Source: Apostichopus japonicus
Taxonomy: Eukaryota; Echinodermata; Holothuroidea; Aspidochirotida; Stichopodidae
Assembly: GCF_037975245.1 (NCBI RefSeq)
Contig: NC_092562.1
Coordinates: forward strand, 30,940,554 to 31,004,553
DNA: 64,000 nucleotides
Reading direction: 5' to 3'
The translations under genes were made by a program, and so were the position numbers. The notes under the pieces are model-generated. The model saw only the letters and a program-made list of their open reading frames with translations, searched no databases and was not told where the DNA came from. This document shows positions 32,359 through 43,249 of this stretch, in pieces (position 1 is the stretch's first letter; each line of letters begins with the position of its first letter).

Positions 32359-33910
32359 TGACGTTCCCATCACCACCACCCCCCCCCCACACACACACAC
32401 ACAGTGTCTTAGCATGGAGCTATAAAACAGGTTTATAGCTCCATGGTCTTAGCCAGACATTTCAAATAGGGTGCCTCATCTGTTACTGATGGCTCACGAG
32501 ACTATCCATCTGGCGCAGAGTAGATTTAGATTATTGATACAATGAGAGAAAAGTTTTTTTTTTTAATAGGTAGCATGGACCTCGTATAAAACTTGAGAGT
32601 GGTACTACGGTTTCTATTAATGCTATTATCTGTGTTTTCCGCATTCCGTTGCGGCAGTGTAGCTTTTGATGTATGTGCGGTATAACAGCGGTCACATGAC
32701 TAATTCACCTATTATGATTAGACATTACCTATACTGGCATGAACAACAGGCCTCAAATTTCACAATTTATAAGGTAAGGCCACTAGCCAACTACCATCTT
32801 ATCAAAGGGCAACAAGGTGATAAAGAATAAACATCATGAAACAATTTCTGTCCCAGGTCCTGGCGGCTGTTTTAAAGAAGCAGAATAGTAGAAGGTGGTC
32901 TCTCTCACTTTGCTTTCCTTTTTGTCAACAGAATTATTTATCCCCTGCTATTATTCGAATCCTTCCTCACCCTTAGCAAAATCAACCATCATTATGGTAT
33001 CTCAACTCATAAATTTATGGACAGACTCTGATTATGGGGGTATCTCATGTAAACTGTAAACCCTTATCAGTTTACTGCAGTAGTCCTCAATCCATGCCAA
33101 CACTAATTTGACAGAATAACATTCAACCAAAAATGCCTTTTTGAGTTTGATGGGTTGTTATAGGGGTGGTAAGGCTTATAGGGTTAAAAATGCTGAAAAA
33201 TTATTCCCAAAACAGGTAAGTCCAACCGAAGCGCTCTGTGCGTGTGATCATAGAGCATGCGATATAGCCTACGTGTTCGGTTATCTTCCCATTCTTTTTT
33301 TTTTTTTTTTTTTGTGGGAAAATTGGATTTACACACGAAACACTCCCTGCAGGGTAGGAATTAAGATTTGGCTTTGGGGGGCTAATTTGGAAAATGAAAA
33401 ATAAAAACGCCCCTCTTAATGTATTAACGAGGGCTTTGTTAAAGGTTTAGGGAGGCTCTTTTCCAAAGTTTAATATGCTGTTTACGGAAATGGTTGTAAG
33501 CATTCAACAGGATAGAGTAAGCACAATTACCCGCTTCTTAGTGCTGTGACCGTATAGGTTTATAGCAAATTCATTAAAAGTTTAATCACAAAAAGTTGTG
33601 ACCGTTTAGCAAATAACGTCAAGCCACCAAATATATGACGAAAAATCAATAACCCATCAACTGAAATAGAAAACACAGGTTTACTTCCGCTGAAGGTGCC
33701 CTTTCCCTAAATCATGTATTTTTTCGTGTGTGGATAAAATCTCTCACCACCAAATACGAAACCATTATACCGCTGAAAAGTTATCGAAGTTAAAACCTTC
33801 AATCCATCGCCACAGCAACGGTGTACGTAAAATACAACATTCACTTTTTCAGACATAGCACATACCTTCCAAACAACTGCCGATATCCAGCAAATTGAAA
33901 GTTGTTGAAA
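32359..33910. other. Intergenic stretch: nothing identified
   Basis: Contains a (CA)n tract near 32388-32402, a small palindrome (GGAGCTATAAA...TTTATAGCTCC) at about 32415-32443 and a T run at 33296-33312. No gene was recognised on either strand. Confidence 0.5.
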
Positions 33911-34400
33911 AAGCTACGCATTTTTTTGCAAACCGATGGTTAGGCTACATTTCCCATTGACTTAGTGTGGTTGTTAGGCTAACATATGGTCGAAGGTTGC
34001 AGTATTTAATGGATATTTTAGTTCTAGCTAACTGCGTCACAATTTCAACGAATAAAGAGATGCTTAGGCTAGATTTCCAGTTGACTACGTTTGTTGTTGA
34101 GCTACCATGCACGCGACAATAGCAGCAAAGAGAGTATGTAAACAAAGCTACGCAAGGTATTGTTTTTTTTGTTTGTTTTTTTGCAAACCGATGGTTAGGC
34201 TTCATTTCCCATTGACTTAATGTGGTTGTTACTTGTTAGGCTAACATGTGGTCGAAGATTGCGGTTTTTCATGGATATTTTTTATTTGCGACACAACTTG
34301 AGCGAATAAACAGATGGCTAGGTTAGATTTTTCTATGTTGACTTAGAGTGAAGTTAGGCTACCATGTGGTCGGATATTTGTGGGGATTTTAGGTTATTGT
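33911..34400 (+). repeat. Tandem repeat, two diverged units of ~235-255 bp
   Basis: Units start AAGCTACGCA at 33911 and 34146, each with a T run, then GCAAACCGATGGTTAGGC, CATTTCCCATTGACTTA and GGCTAACATRTGGTCGAAG. The second unit decays after 34380. Confidence 0.75.
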
Positions 34401-34519
34401 CGCTGGTACTGAAATTGCTTAGTGGAGGCCGTAATTTGCCAGTGACTGTACGGAAAGTTCCAGATGATTGTGAGCGACCCTCAGGCCTCCCGCACTGCTT
34501 CAAATTTTATGCGGGATTG

Positions 34520-34860
34520 TGAGAACTGCTTGCGCGATTCGCGCTGCTACTGCGAACCCTAGCTTAAAGGCATGGAAGACCCCAGCCAGCAAGCCGACGC
34601 CGGGCCACCGGCGGCATATCAGCGACATTTCGGCAGCGGCAAACCGCTTCATACCCGCCGGTGGGCCGACGTCAGCTAACACGCGGTTTGCCGACGTCGG
34701 CCTGCCGCCTTCGGCCCGGCGGCGGTGAGCCCTCGGTAAAGGAGCGGTTTACCGCCGGCGGGCCGACGGCAGACGAGGGCCGAGATGCCACCGGCGGCAA
34801 GTTAGCGGCATACCGCCGGGGAGCCGGAGGCGTCATGCCGATATCGCTTACTGTACGTAT
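34520..34860. repeat. GC-rich island with repeated CCGCCGG / GCCGACG motifs
   Basis: About 340 bp that are clearly GC-rich in an AT-rich surrounding, with many short degenerate repeats (ACCGCCGG, GGGCCGACG, CGGCAAAC). It is open in more than one frame but the reading is low-complexity Ala/Gly/Arg. It could be a CpG island, a degenerate minisatellite or foreign sequence. It ends about 260 bp before F2. Confidence 0.6.
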
Positions 34861-35910
34861 TTAAGCCGTTTTGAGTGACCTGTTCATAATGTTAGCTGGA
34901 TATTTCTCGGTAAAAGATGAGCAAATTAAATTTGCCGTCAGATTATCGTTCTATAACATAACAGATCCGCTTGGACTTATGGATTACGTGTTAATTCTTT
35001 AAATCATAATTATAGTTACATCTGCAGTGATCCTTTGCAATCTCTTAACAGTGCAAAATGTTTCCTATATGAATATTACACCGGCCGTTCCGATCCAGTA
35101 AAGCTGCATCGGCGCCGCGTGTATGGCAAAGCCATATAGGACAGACACCGCATAATATATCCTCGTATTAATACGATTTATATCCTCGTACTAATTCGAA
35201 TACATACCTGTATTAAATCATACATGGCATGTCTTATAGCTGTCACCCACATTAGCCTCGCCAGTTCAATAAATGAGAGATGACAAAGTTAGTCTCTATT
35301 GACGTACGCCCTGGCCAACGTACTAAATCTAGACAACAGCATGACTTAATATACACGTATATATATATTTGAATTAATACGTGTGCATGGACTTAGCCAG
35401 GGGGAGCAATCACTCCCCAACCTCCCCACCCCTCCACATTGAGTACCCCGAAATTAAAATTAAATAGTAAAAAGTAGGAAATATCATGAAAGCCCTCTTT
35501 TCAGGATGAAGGAGGCTAAGCGACCCTTCTCAATCTTACCCCTGGAAGTTCGTCTACTACCAGGGGCGTATCCAGGGGGGCGCAACAGGCGCGCGCCCCC
35601 CTATTGGCCGTCACCAAAAAAAAAAAAGTTTGGCCAAAAAAAAAAAAAAAATTGATGACGACCTTTATGTGAGATGTCGGTGATCGCTCAACCCCCCCCC
35701 CCTCCCGTATGCTTTATTTTTTGTTTGCCAAAAAAAGGTTCTGGCGAAGTTCGGCGGCATAATAGTTTTAGAAACATAGATGGTAATTGTGTTTGTATTA
35801 TCACTATAAACACTAAGTGACATGCCAGCCATACTAAATTGTGCATTTTGTGTCCATATTTACTGGAAATGTTGCTTATTATTAAGGTCGAAAAATGGAT
35901 CACATATGGC

Positions 35911-36762
35911 CATGGGCGGCGATCCTGGGTGGAGGGGGGATATATCCCCCCATGAAAATGGGTGGAGGGGATGTAATGCACCGTATCCCCCCCCCCCCCA
36001 CCAAATGCCAGGGATAAGAATATTTTCATGCCTACATTTATGCATCTTCGTTAATGTACGGCTCTTTTTTAGCTTCATTTCTCGCCTACCATAAACGCAG
36101 TGCGATCTTTTCAAATAAAGCGTCTTTATAAAGCAAAAATAGTTGACTGTAGGCTTCATTGGCCCTATAACAACAAAATGTATTATTGCGCCCACGGTAT
36201 TGATATAGTACATATATGCACCCTCATAGTATTCATATAGGCCCTATAGTAGGCCTACACACGTACATGTTCCCTCGAACAGCTGAGAATCTCATGTAAC
36301 CAGGGTAATGCTTAATACACGTTTCACCTGGATGCCCTAGCAATCGGTACCTAGGAATGTAACTATGTGTAATTGTGTATTGCATGTGTATAGGCCTATA
36401 ATAGCCTGCATGAGGCCATTTTCTTCATCGAATAATATAAGAGCTCTCGAACATTCTAACGTTGCGCCTGAAACAAGATTGACAGGGGCAATTTTCCCAA
36501 AATAACACCCGAAATTAAAAAAAAAAAGTATTTTGGATCATGATTATGAGATATTTCGGACATGACATCCCTATTTTAAAGTTGGGTATATGCCGCTTGG
36601 AAACCTCGGGAAGTGCCGTTTCCGGCCATCTAGAGGGTTTGTTAATCCCAAAATTTTCTTGTACGCTTCGCGCCAACTCATGGTGGTGCTACGCTTATAG
36701 ATAGTCAACAAGGTCATATCCCCCCCCCCCCCCCCACTCGGAAGTACGGATCGCCGCCCATT
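35911..36762. mobile_element. hAT-like short element nested in the 35561-36903 element
   Basis: The left end is CATGGGCGGCGATCC and the right end the complement of AATGGGCGGCGATCC. CATATGGC (35903-35910) and CATATGAC (36763-36770) are an 8-bp duplication with one difference. It holds G and C homopolymers near both ends and core copy 6 near the right. Confidence 0.82.
36661..36705 (+). repeat. 43-bp GC-rich core, copy 6
   Basis: The most diverged of the plus-strand copies (GTACGCTTCGCGCCAACTCA, TGGTGGTGCTACGCTTAT), two bases longer, with the same AAAATTTTCTT leader. Confidence 0.75.
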
Positions 36763-37553
36763 CATATGACACCATTTTTGCATTTCAGCCCTTCTTCGAA
36801 AGCAAAAATTGTACACCCCTCCCCTTAGACCCATCCCCCAGGACGGCGATCATTCATGCCTGGCGCCCCCCCCCCCCATTGGAAAATCCTGGATACGCCC
36901 CTGACTACAGACGGAGGCTTAATAAGAACATAGAAAGGGAAAAAAGTTGTCCTCAAATCCCAAAATGATGATTTTTTTATCTCATAATTTTTGACTTTGT
37001 ATTTCAAAATTTTGAGATTAAAATTAAAACAAATCTCTTGTCATCCTATCAAGGATTTTAAAATATTAAAATATTGAATTTAAAGTCAAAATGTTGACCT
37101 TTTTATTGTACTCTTTATGTCATGATTTTGACTTTAACAATCAAAATTTGGAAATAAAAGGTCAAAATTCTGACATTCGAATTAATTCGTGTTTATATTC
37201 GAATTAATACGCGAATATATTTATACCTTAGATTGACTAAATATATAATACACGTATTTGTTCGAATTTATACGCGTATATATCCAAATTTGTACGCGGA
37301 TATATTATGCGGTGTTTGTCCTACATGGCTTCCCATACGCGTTTGCCGTTGATCACGTAAACTTTAAGCCTACGTGAAACGTTCCGATCCGTCATCGAAC
37401 CAGAACACAAGGAAAGTGAACCAGACGATATTCGTTTCGACGCATGCGCCCCAAACCGCGTGCGGCCATCTGAAAAAGTTGACTTTCGGTTGCTTGCAAC
37501 TGACGTTTTGTTCGTGTCTCTGCAAAATGCAGACAGTAATGAAACGTGATAAC

Positions 37554-38060
37554 AAGGGGGATGGGCATTTTGGGGGTCTACTGGCAGTGGTACCCCACTA
37601 ATAGAAATTACTGGAAACGCCTATCCCTTACATATGAAGTGATACCTTTCATTTTCCAGTAGGTTTCAACCGGTTACCCCATGAGCTGACCTGGGTCAAT
37701 GAGGGGGATGGGCATTTTGAGGGTCTATTGGCAGGGGTACCCCACTAATATAAATTACTGGAAATGTCCATCCCTTAAAAAAAAAAGAATACTGCCAATC
37801 ATTTTCCAGTAGTTTTCAACTGGTTACCTCATGAGCTGACCTAGGTCAATGAGGGGAGGGGAATTTGGGGTCTGGCAGGGATACCCCACCAATAAAAACT
37901 CCGGAAAATGCCCATCCCTTGTATCTGAAGTCCTAACCATCATTTTCCAGTAGGTTTCAAACGGTTACCCCATAAGCTGACCTAGGCCATCCGTGAGGGG
38001 TGAATTATTGATGACTGGCGAAGCTACCCCCCCCCCTCCCACCAATAATTACTGGCGATG
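37554..38060 (+). repeat. ~147-bp tandem repeat, about 3.5 units
   Basis: Units begin GAGGGGGATGGGCATTTT or variants near 37554, 37700, 37848 and 37994. They share GGTACCCCACTAATA, CATTTTCCAGTAGGTTTCAA and CCCATGAGCTGACCT. Decay increases to the right. No coding character. Confidence 0.85.
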
Positions 38061-39097
38061 GTCATTTGTTGCTATTGTGGCCATACCTGACACATTGTAC
38101 TTACTTTGATGTGGCTACCATGAAAGCTGATCTAGTTTAGCTTGTAGGTGACTTTAAAATTGTTCTCCCAGCCACACCCACCACATCCGGTTTGCCAATA
38201 ATCTGGTTTCATATACGGGAATGCACTGTGAACATTTGGCAATTGGTTACCTTCCCAGCTAACCAAACCCTCTGTTGTTACAGGAGGGTTCATGTACAGT
38301 TTAGGCCTTACCATCGTTTCTTTACAAAAGTTCAGACAATTAATAGAAACTCTTCAAGTCTTTGTTCATTTTTGACAACCATTGTAAGTAATTATGCTAC
38401 AATCTGCCATAAGAATACAACAAATTAAAAGCCTCATTCAGCTTCAACCCAACTTGTGGTCAAGAAGTGTTACAGTAATGGATTTGGGGTGGCATACTCC
38501 TATTAGAGTCTATATCAATCCGCTCGATTGTTCTCCTGTTTCAGGAAAAGTGCCAAAAAGCAGCGGGAGAACATCTTTTGTGACCTGTTATCAATCATAA
38601 TCTACTTTTTGTGGCTTGCATGTTGAAGAACATGAATGGAAGTACATGTGGTGAGAAAATTGGGTCAATTGAGGCAATTTTAGACCCCTTTAGGCCTCCC
38701 GGGAGCAGCGTAGGAAATTTGTTTACCACTGAGTGAAGAGGTTCGTTTACAAGTGACGAAAACTTCCGGCTCGGATAGCAAAAAATCTACATGGTCATGG
38801 TACGGAAAATTGATGGTGCCATGAAAGGCCAACTTGTCAGCTATCCGGTGATGGGTAGCGTTTAGCTGGTGAAAACTTCTATCTAGACTTAGAGACCACA
38901 TTACTTTTGTGATTTAGTGTGTAAGTCAATGGGGCTTTTAATGGGCGTATGCTACCTTGGGCGAGCAAGTGGGACACTTTTTACCTGGAAAATCAAAGTA
39001 CTATAAAAAAGCAATTATTGTTTCAAAATGCTACGTCTTTCGTGGAATTTTCGTGGTGGAGCCATTATGCCTAGAAATTGAACACTATCTTTATTAC
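38061..39097. other. Stretch downstream of the duplicate signal-peptide exon: no exon identified
   Basis: If 39098-39194 starts a separate minus-strand gene, its next exon should lie here or further left, but I found no Ig-like or EGF-like exon. A minus frame at 38132-38314 is open yet unconvincing. Confidence 0.4.
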
Positions 39098-39194
39098 CAA
39101 TCGTTGAAGAGAAGCTTAACAGAAATAAAAGAAACACGATTGAAGTCCCGGTTAGCAAGGTGGTTCTTCCACCCTCAGGCACACTGCTAGCCAT
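39098..39194 (-). CDS. Duplicate signal-peptide exon of the Tie-like receptor (paralogue or alternative exon 1)
   Basis: ATG at 39194-39192 in the context ATCAAAATGG opens a 97-bp coding stretch of exactly the same length and phase as exon 1 at 21207-21303. It ends in ATTG before GTAATA, a weaker donor. The peptide (MASSVPEGGRTTLLTGTSIV then FLLFLLSFSSTIG) aligns without gaps to the first exon's FLLFLLRIGPAIG end. The upstream sequences are also alike. Either it starts a second tandem receptor gene whose other exons are missing or further left, or it is an alternative first exon splicing to 15594. A dead duplicate is also possible. Confidence 0.6.
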
Positions 39195-39883
39195 TTTGAT
39201 TAACAAAAGACAATATATCACAGCCTTTATTTCACCAGGTAGTTCCTTGTTGTCACTCTACAGGTCAGTAGTTAGTAGGTTGGTGTGTTATTTTATGACA
39301 CCTTCTCAAGGAATTCAAAGCGTCGAAGAAATGCAAATAGTGTCTTGTTTGGACAGTATATGTGACTATCGATGTTCAGTCGCCCATTACGTGGTTAGAC
39401 TGCCGCAGAGTTTAGGATATATCGTTACTTACTAGTGAAATGTCATTGGCTGGAACGTTTGGAAAGAACCATTATTACCTATGGGGAATGACACTATGGG
39501 AAATAAAGAAACAGGCCTTGTATTTCATACACGTACGAGGAGGGTTGTACCGAAAACTCTTGCCTTCTGGTAGGCTACTTTCAAACATGCAGATCAGTGG
39601 GGGGCATTGTCCCATCAATTTATCTGCCAGCCCCCACCCCCCTCCCCGACAAAGAAAATGCCAGAATTTCATTCAGTTTTTTCTCCAAACAATATCATTC
39701 CCCGTTGAAAAGCAATTCCCATTGCCCCTCCCCTAAAAGCAAACGTCTAGCAAATTCATATTGATAACGTCCTGATTGAAAGCACATATTTTACAATGCT
39801 AAGCAGCTGCATGAAGCGAACAATAGTTGTATACACTGTTCAGAACAAGATACCTGCAGGGCAGTCCACACTGCATATCTCAT
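39195..39883 (-). promoter_or_regulatory. Upstream region of the duplicate signal-peptide exon
   Basis: On the plus strand TTACTTACTAGTG, TGTCATTGGCTGGAACG and GAACCATTAT (39426-39477) parallel the region upstream of exon 1 at 21480-21560. The remainder, including the C-rich patch at 39630-39650, is unidentified. Confidence 0.4.
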
Positions 39884-39917
39884 CGCGAGTATGGCGGGCC
39901 ATCAGTCTCAAATCGTT

Positions 39918-40375
39918 GGGAATCGACATATACCGATTTAAATCGTCATATACCAATTTCGGTCGACTTATACCAGTTTCCAGCAGCTGAAATTGACTTC
40001 TACCGATTTAAATCGACATATACCAGTTTCATTCTACATATCATCGATTTATTTCACTTATCATCGATTTAAATCGATGATAAGTAAAATAAATCGATGA
40101 TATATCGAAGTAAACTGGTATATGTCGATTTAAATCGATGATATGTAGAATGAAACTGGTATATGTCAATTTCAATCGACATATACCAGTTTCATTCTAC
40201 ATATCATCGATTTATTTTACTTATCATCGATTTAAATCGACATCTACCAGTTTAAAATCGATGATATGTCGAATTAAATCGGTAGAAGTCAATTTCCGTG
40301 GACTTATAACCAGTTTCTAGCGTCTCAAATTGACATATACCTATTTAAATCGACATATCATCGATTTAGCTCACT
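39918..40375 (+). repeat. Left subterminal array of F3: ATCGATTTAAATCGA-type units
   Basis: About 22 units mix CATATACC, ATCATCGATTT and TTTAAATCGA. Locally they form long palindromes, for example around 40060-40085 where ATCATCGATTTAAATCGATGAT is nearly perfect. The unit differs entirely from the TGATATCA unit of F1. Confidence 0.9.
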
Positions 40376-40738
40376 AACATATTCCAAATCCCGATTTCGG
40401 TGATGATTGACATGTGGAGATACATCGTGTGAAGTCACCTGACAAGGCGGGCCAATAAGTAAATAGTTCCTTAATTACCAAGGGAGCAAAAGTGTTTATC
40501 ATGATTGTAATTAATGGTTATTTTGGACAATTACTTGCAAACAGATTTCTTTGTAATAATAAGGTCGAAAACTGATATGTCAATGACGTGCAATTATCTC
40601 AATGCAAACTGGGCTTGTTTAGTCAAACACGTGAAGTTTAGGTACAGACACTGGTTTTCTTACTGGTTTGCTCTTTCGTTCCATTTTCCTTTTCTGGTCA
40701 GCGGTCATTTGCTTCTTTTGCTGTGTGTTTGACTTGAT

Positions 40739-41428
40739 TTTTCACCCAAACCACAAAAAATCAAGAACATAGATATATTTATTGGCAACTCACAGTTAAA
40801 GCGTGTTGAGGTTATAAAATTTCTAGGTTTATTTATTGATCCTGCTCTAAAGTGGTCTTCCCACATCTCCAAGATTAAAACTACCATCTCAAAAACTGTT
40901 GGAGTCCTTTATAAAATCAAAGACTTTGTTCCAATGTATATTCTCAAGAACTTGTATAATACTCTCATACTACCTCATCTTAATTATTGTAATATTGTTT
41001 GGGGTAATGCATATTCTACCTACCTAAAGCAATTGCTTTTATTACAAAAGAAGGCTGTCCGTGTTATTACACAGTCTGATTTCTTAGCACATACCCCACC
41101 ACTATTCAGCTCACTGAACTTACTAGATATTTTTGATTTACATAGATACCATTGTGCTGTTTTTATTTTTAAGTCTATTAATAATAAATTACCAGTCAAT
41201 TTTAATGATTACTTTAATTTCAACTATAATATACATAACTACTACACCAGATCCTCTGGACATTTATTTTCATTGCCCATAAATACCGATGTCTTTAAAC
41301 GTTCCATCGTCTGTTATGGTGTTAATTTCTGGAATAGCCTAAGTCATACATTAAGAAATATTAAGTACCTTAATTCATTTTCATTCAAGTTGAAAAATCA
41401 TCTTTTATCCAAGTATCAACATCTATAG
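40739..41428 (+). pseudogene. 3' part of a non-LTR retrotransposon RT (L2/CR1-like), 5'-truncated
   Basis: The frame is open from 40733 to a TAG at 41426-41428. It starts FSPKPQKIKNIDIFIGN, then VIKFLGLFIDPALKWSSHI, LPHLNYCNIVWGN, LQKKAVRVIT, LLDIFDLHRYH and WNSLSHTLRN. These are the conserved C-terminal blocks after the RT catalytic core in L2/CR1-type ORF2 proteins. The catalytic YxDD region is missing and there is no proper start codon, so it cannot encode an active enzyme. The frame is otherwise intact, implying a recent insertion. It lies between the two arms of F3. Confidence 0.82.
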
Positions 41429-41849
41429 ATTTACATTTGTCTGTGAATAGTATTTCCCACATTATCAAAATGCCTTTTTTGTTTAATTTAGGGGTGGGGG
41501 GGGGGTATAGGTCTTCTTTGTAAGGGGCTTTATTATCTTGCCCATATACTTTATACTTGTTATCTTTATTTTTGGTGGGCTTCTTGTACAAGCTACGGCT
41601 TCCAAGCCCTTCCACCATTTTCTCTCCGAAATTTCCATTATTTTTCTTTTATATGATTTATTACTTATTATTTCTTTGCATGGTATTGTCTTCACAGTCC
41701 TATTATTATATAAACATTGTGAGGAAATGGAAAAATAAATGAAATGCCAGATACTTGTATTTTTTATGTATTTTATGACTTTTATATTTGTAAAGCGCCC
41801 GAGACTTCTGTTACGGGCGCTTAATAAGAACTGTTTATTATTATTATTT
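41429..41849 (+). repeat. 3' UTR of the L2/CR1-like fragment, ending in hairpin and (TTA)n
   Basis: AGCGCCCG (41793-41800) pairs with CGGGCGCT (41813-41820), and (TTA)n follows at about 41836-41849. A terminal GC hairpin before a TTA/ATT microsatellite is a typical 3' end for this group of elements, thought to be recognised by their own reverse transcriptase. Confidence 0.75.
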
Positions 41850-42139
41850 CTATATAGGAATACTCTTAGCCAAATACACATAGGCCTGCAGTACGTACAC
41901 AGATGTAATTACCTACTCCAGTTACCCCATAAACAAAGATTACATTGTTCTGCAGTGAGGCCTACTGTAAGGTTCTGGTTTACTGTAGCTATATAAACAT
42001 TCCCAGGGGATTAACAATTACAGTATTCACTATTTCAAGCTCAAATCATGCATACCACTGCGCTTGTGTTTATTTTCAATTAATCGCCCGCCTTGTCAGG
42101 TGACTTCACGTGATGTATTTTCACATGTCAATCATCACC

Positions 42140-42875
42140 GAAATCAGGATTTGGAATACGTTAGTGAGCTAAATCGATGATATGTCGATTTAAATAGGTA
42201 CCGTATATGTCAATTTGAGTTGCTAAAAACTGGTATAAGTCCAAGGAGATTGACTTCTACCGATTTAATTCGACATATCATCGATTTAAACTGGTAGACG
42301 TCGATTTAAATTGACATATACCGATTTATTTGACACATCATCGATTTAAATTGGTATATGTCGATTTAGATCGGTATATGTCGATTTACACTGGTATAAG
42401 TCGAATTAAATTGGTATACGTCGATTAAAAATGACATATACCTATTTAATTTGACATATCATCGATTTAAACTGGTAGATGTCGATTTAAATTGACATAC
42501 ACCGATTTATTTGACACATCATCGATTTAAATTGGTATATGTCGATTTAGATCGGTATATGTCGATTTACACTGGTATAAGTCGAATTACATTGGTATAT
42601 GTCGATTTAAAATGACATCCTATTTCATTTGACATATCATCGATTTAAACTGGTATATGTCGATTAAAATTGACATATACCGATTTAAATTGACATATCA
42701 TCGATTTAAACTGGTATCTGTCGATTTAAATTGGTATATGTCGATTTAAATCAATGATATGTCGAATTAAACTGGTATATGTTGATTTAAATCGTTAGTA
42801 GTCAATTTCAGCTGCTGGAAAACTGGTTTAAGTCGAAGGTATTTGGTATATGTCGATTTAAATAGGTCGATTCCC
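42140..42875 (-). repeat. Right subterminal array of F3
   Basis: About 35 units of the same type as the left arm, inverted, with a longer internal duplication: two runs containing GTCGATTTAGATCGGTATAT around 42361 and 42541, about 180 bp apart. The right arm is therefore about 250 bp longer than the left. Confidence 0.9.
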
Positions 42876-42911
42876 CCCACGATTTGAGACTGATGGCCCG
42901 CCATACGCGAG

Positions 42912-43249
42912 CACCCTTCATGAATCAATTGATAATGGAGTACATTCACCGTCCTTATTCGTGAACTCTAGAATGAATGGAAGAGCAATTGGTCTTTATA
43001 TTTGCCCAAAATGTTGGAATGCTAGAAATTGTTTTCAAAGACAAGGCCTGCTTATCTAGAGGGTTTCTGTCCCTTCAAATAATTCCCAGACAAAATGGAA
43101 AATTAAATATTTCCGGTCGGTAACTGATGACCTTTGACCCTTGAGATTTTACTCGTGGCTATTGTTACTGTAACAGGGTTGATTTATCACCCTCCTATAA
43201 AATTTAACTATCAAGTATTTGTTATTAGAGGGCGCGCGACAACAATAAA
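42912..43249. other. Intergenic stretch: nothing identified
   Basis: No feature recognised on either strand. Confidence 0.5.

Larger units (their letters stand above)
35561..36903. mobile_element. hAT-like element inside F2
   Basis: The left end is CAGGGGCGTATCCAGG plus a G run. The right end is the complement of CAGGGGCGTATCCAGG plus a G run. ACTAC flanks both ends (35556-35560 and 36904-36908), a short possible duplication. The left interior resembles 4540-4620. It contains the element at 35911-36762. Confidence 0.75.
35122..37337. mobile_element. Foldback-like DNA transposon F2 (2.2 kb)
   Basis: The left end is TATGGCAAAGCCATATAGGA. The right end is the complement of TATGGGAAGCCATGTAGGAC, and similarity continues through ACACCGCATAATATATCC for about 41 bp. 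Flanks CGCGTG (35116-35121) and CGCGTT (37338-37343) fit a 6-bp duplication with one change. AT-rich subterminal units with TTCGAATTAATACG-like palindromes lie at about 35155-35390 and 37165-37315. The middle is occupied by nested hAT-like elements. No transposase. Confidence 0.75.
39890..42905. mobile_element. Foldback-like DNA transposon F3 (3.0 kb)
   Basis: The left end TATGGCGGGCCATCAGTCTC and its complement at the right end agree perfectly over 26 bp. CGCGAG flanks both sides (39884-39889 and 42906-42911), a perfect 6-bp duplication. Both arms (39890-40452 and 42087-42905) contain arrays of ~20-bp units and finish inward with the same unique block (GATGATTGACATGTG, AAGTCACCTGACAAGGCGGG). 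The centre holds a retrotransposon fragment. No transposase. Confidence 0.92.

Noticed and set aside
38132-38314. Minus-strand reading with WEGN and YW motifs as a second receptor exon
   Set aside because: Boundaries lack consensus acceptor and donor in phase 1 and the reading does not fit an Ig strand order.
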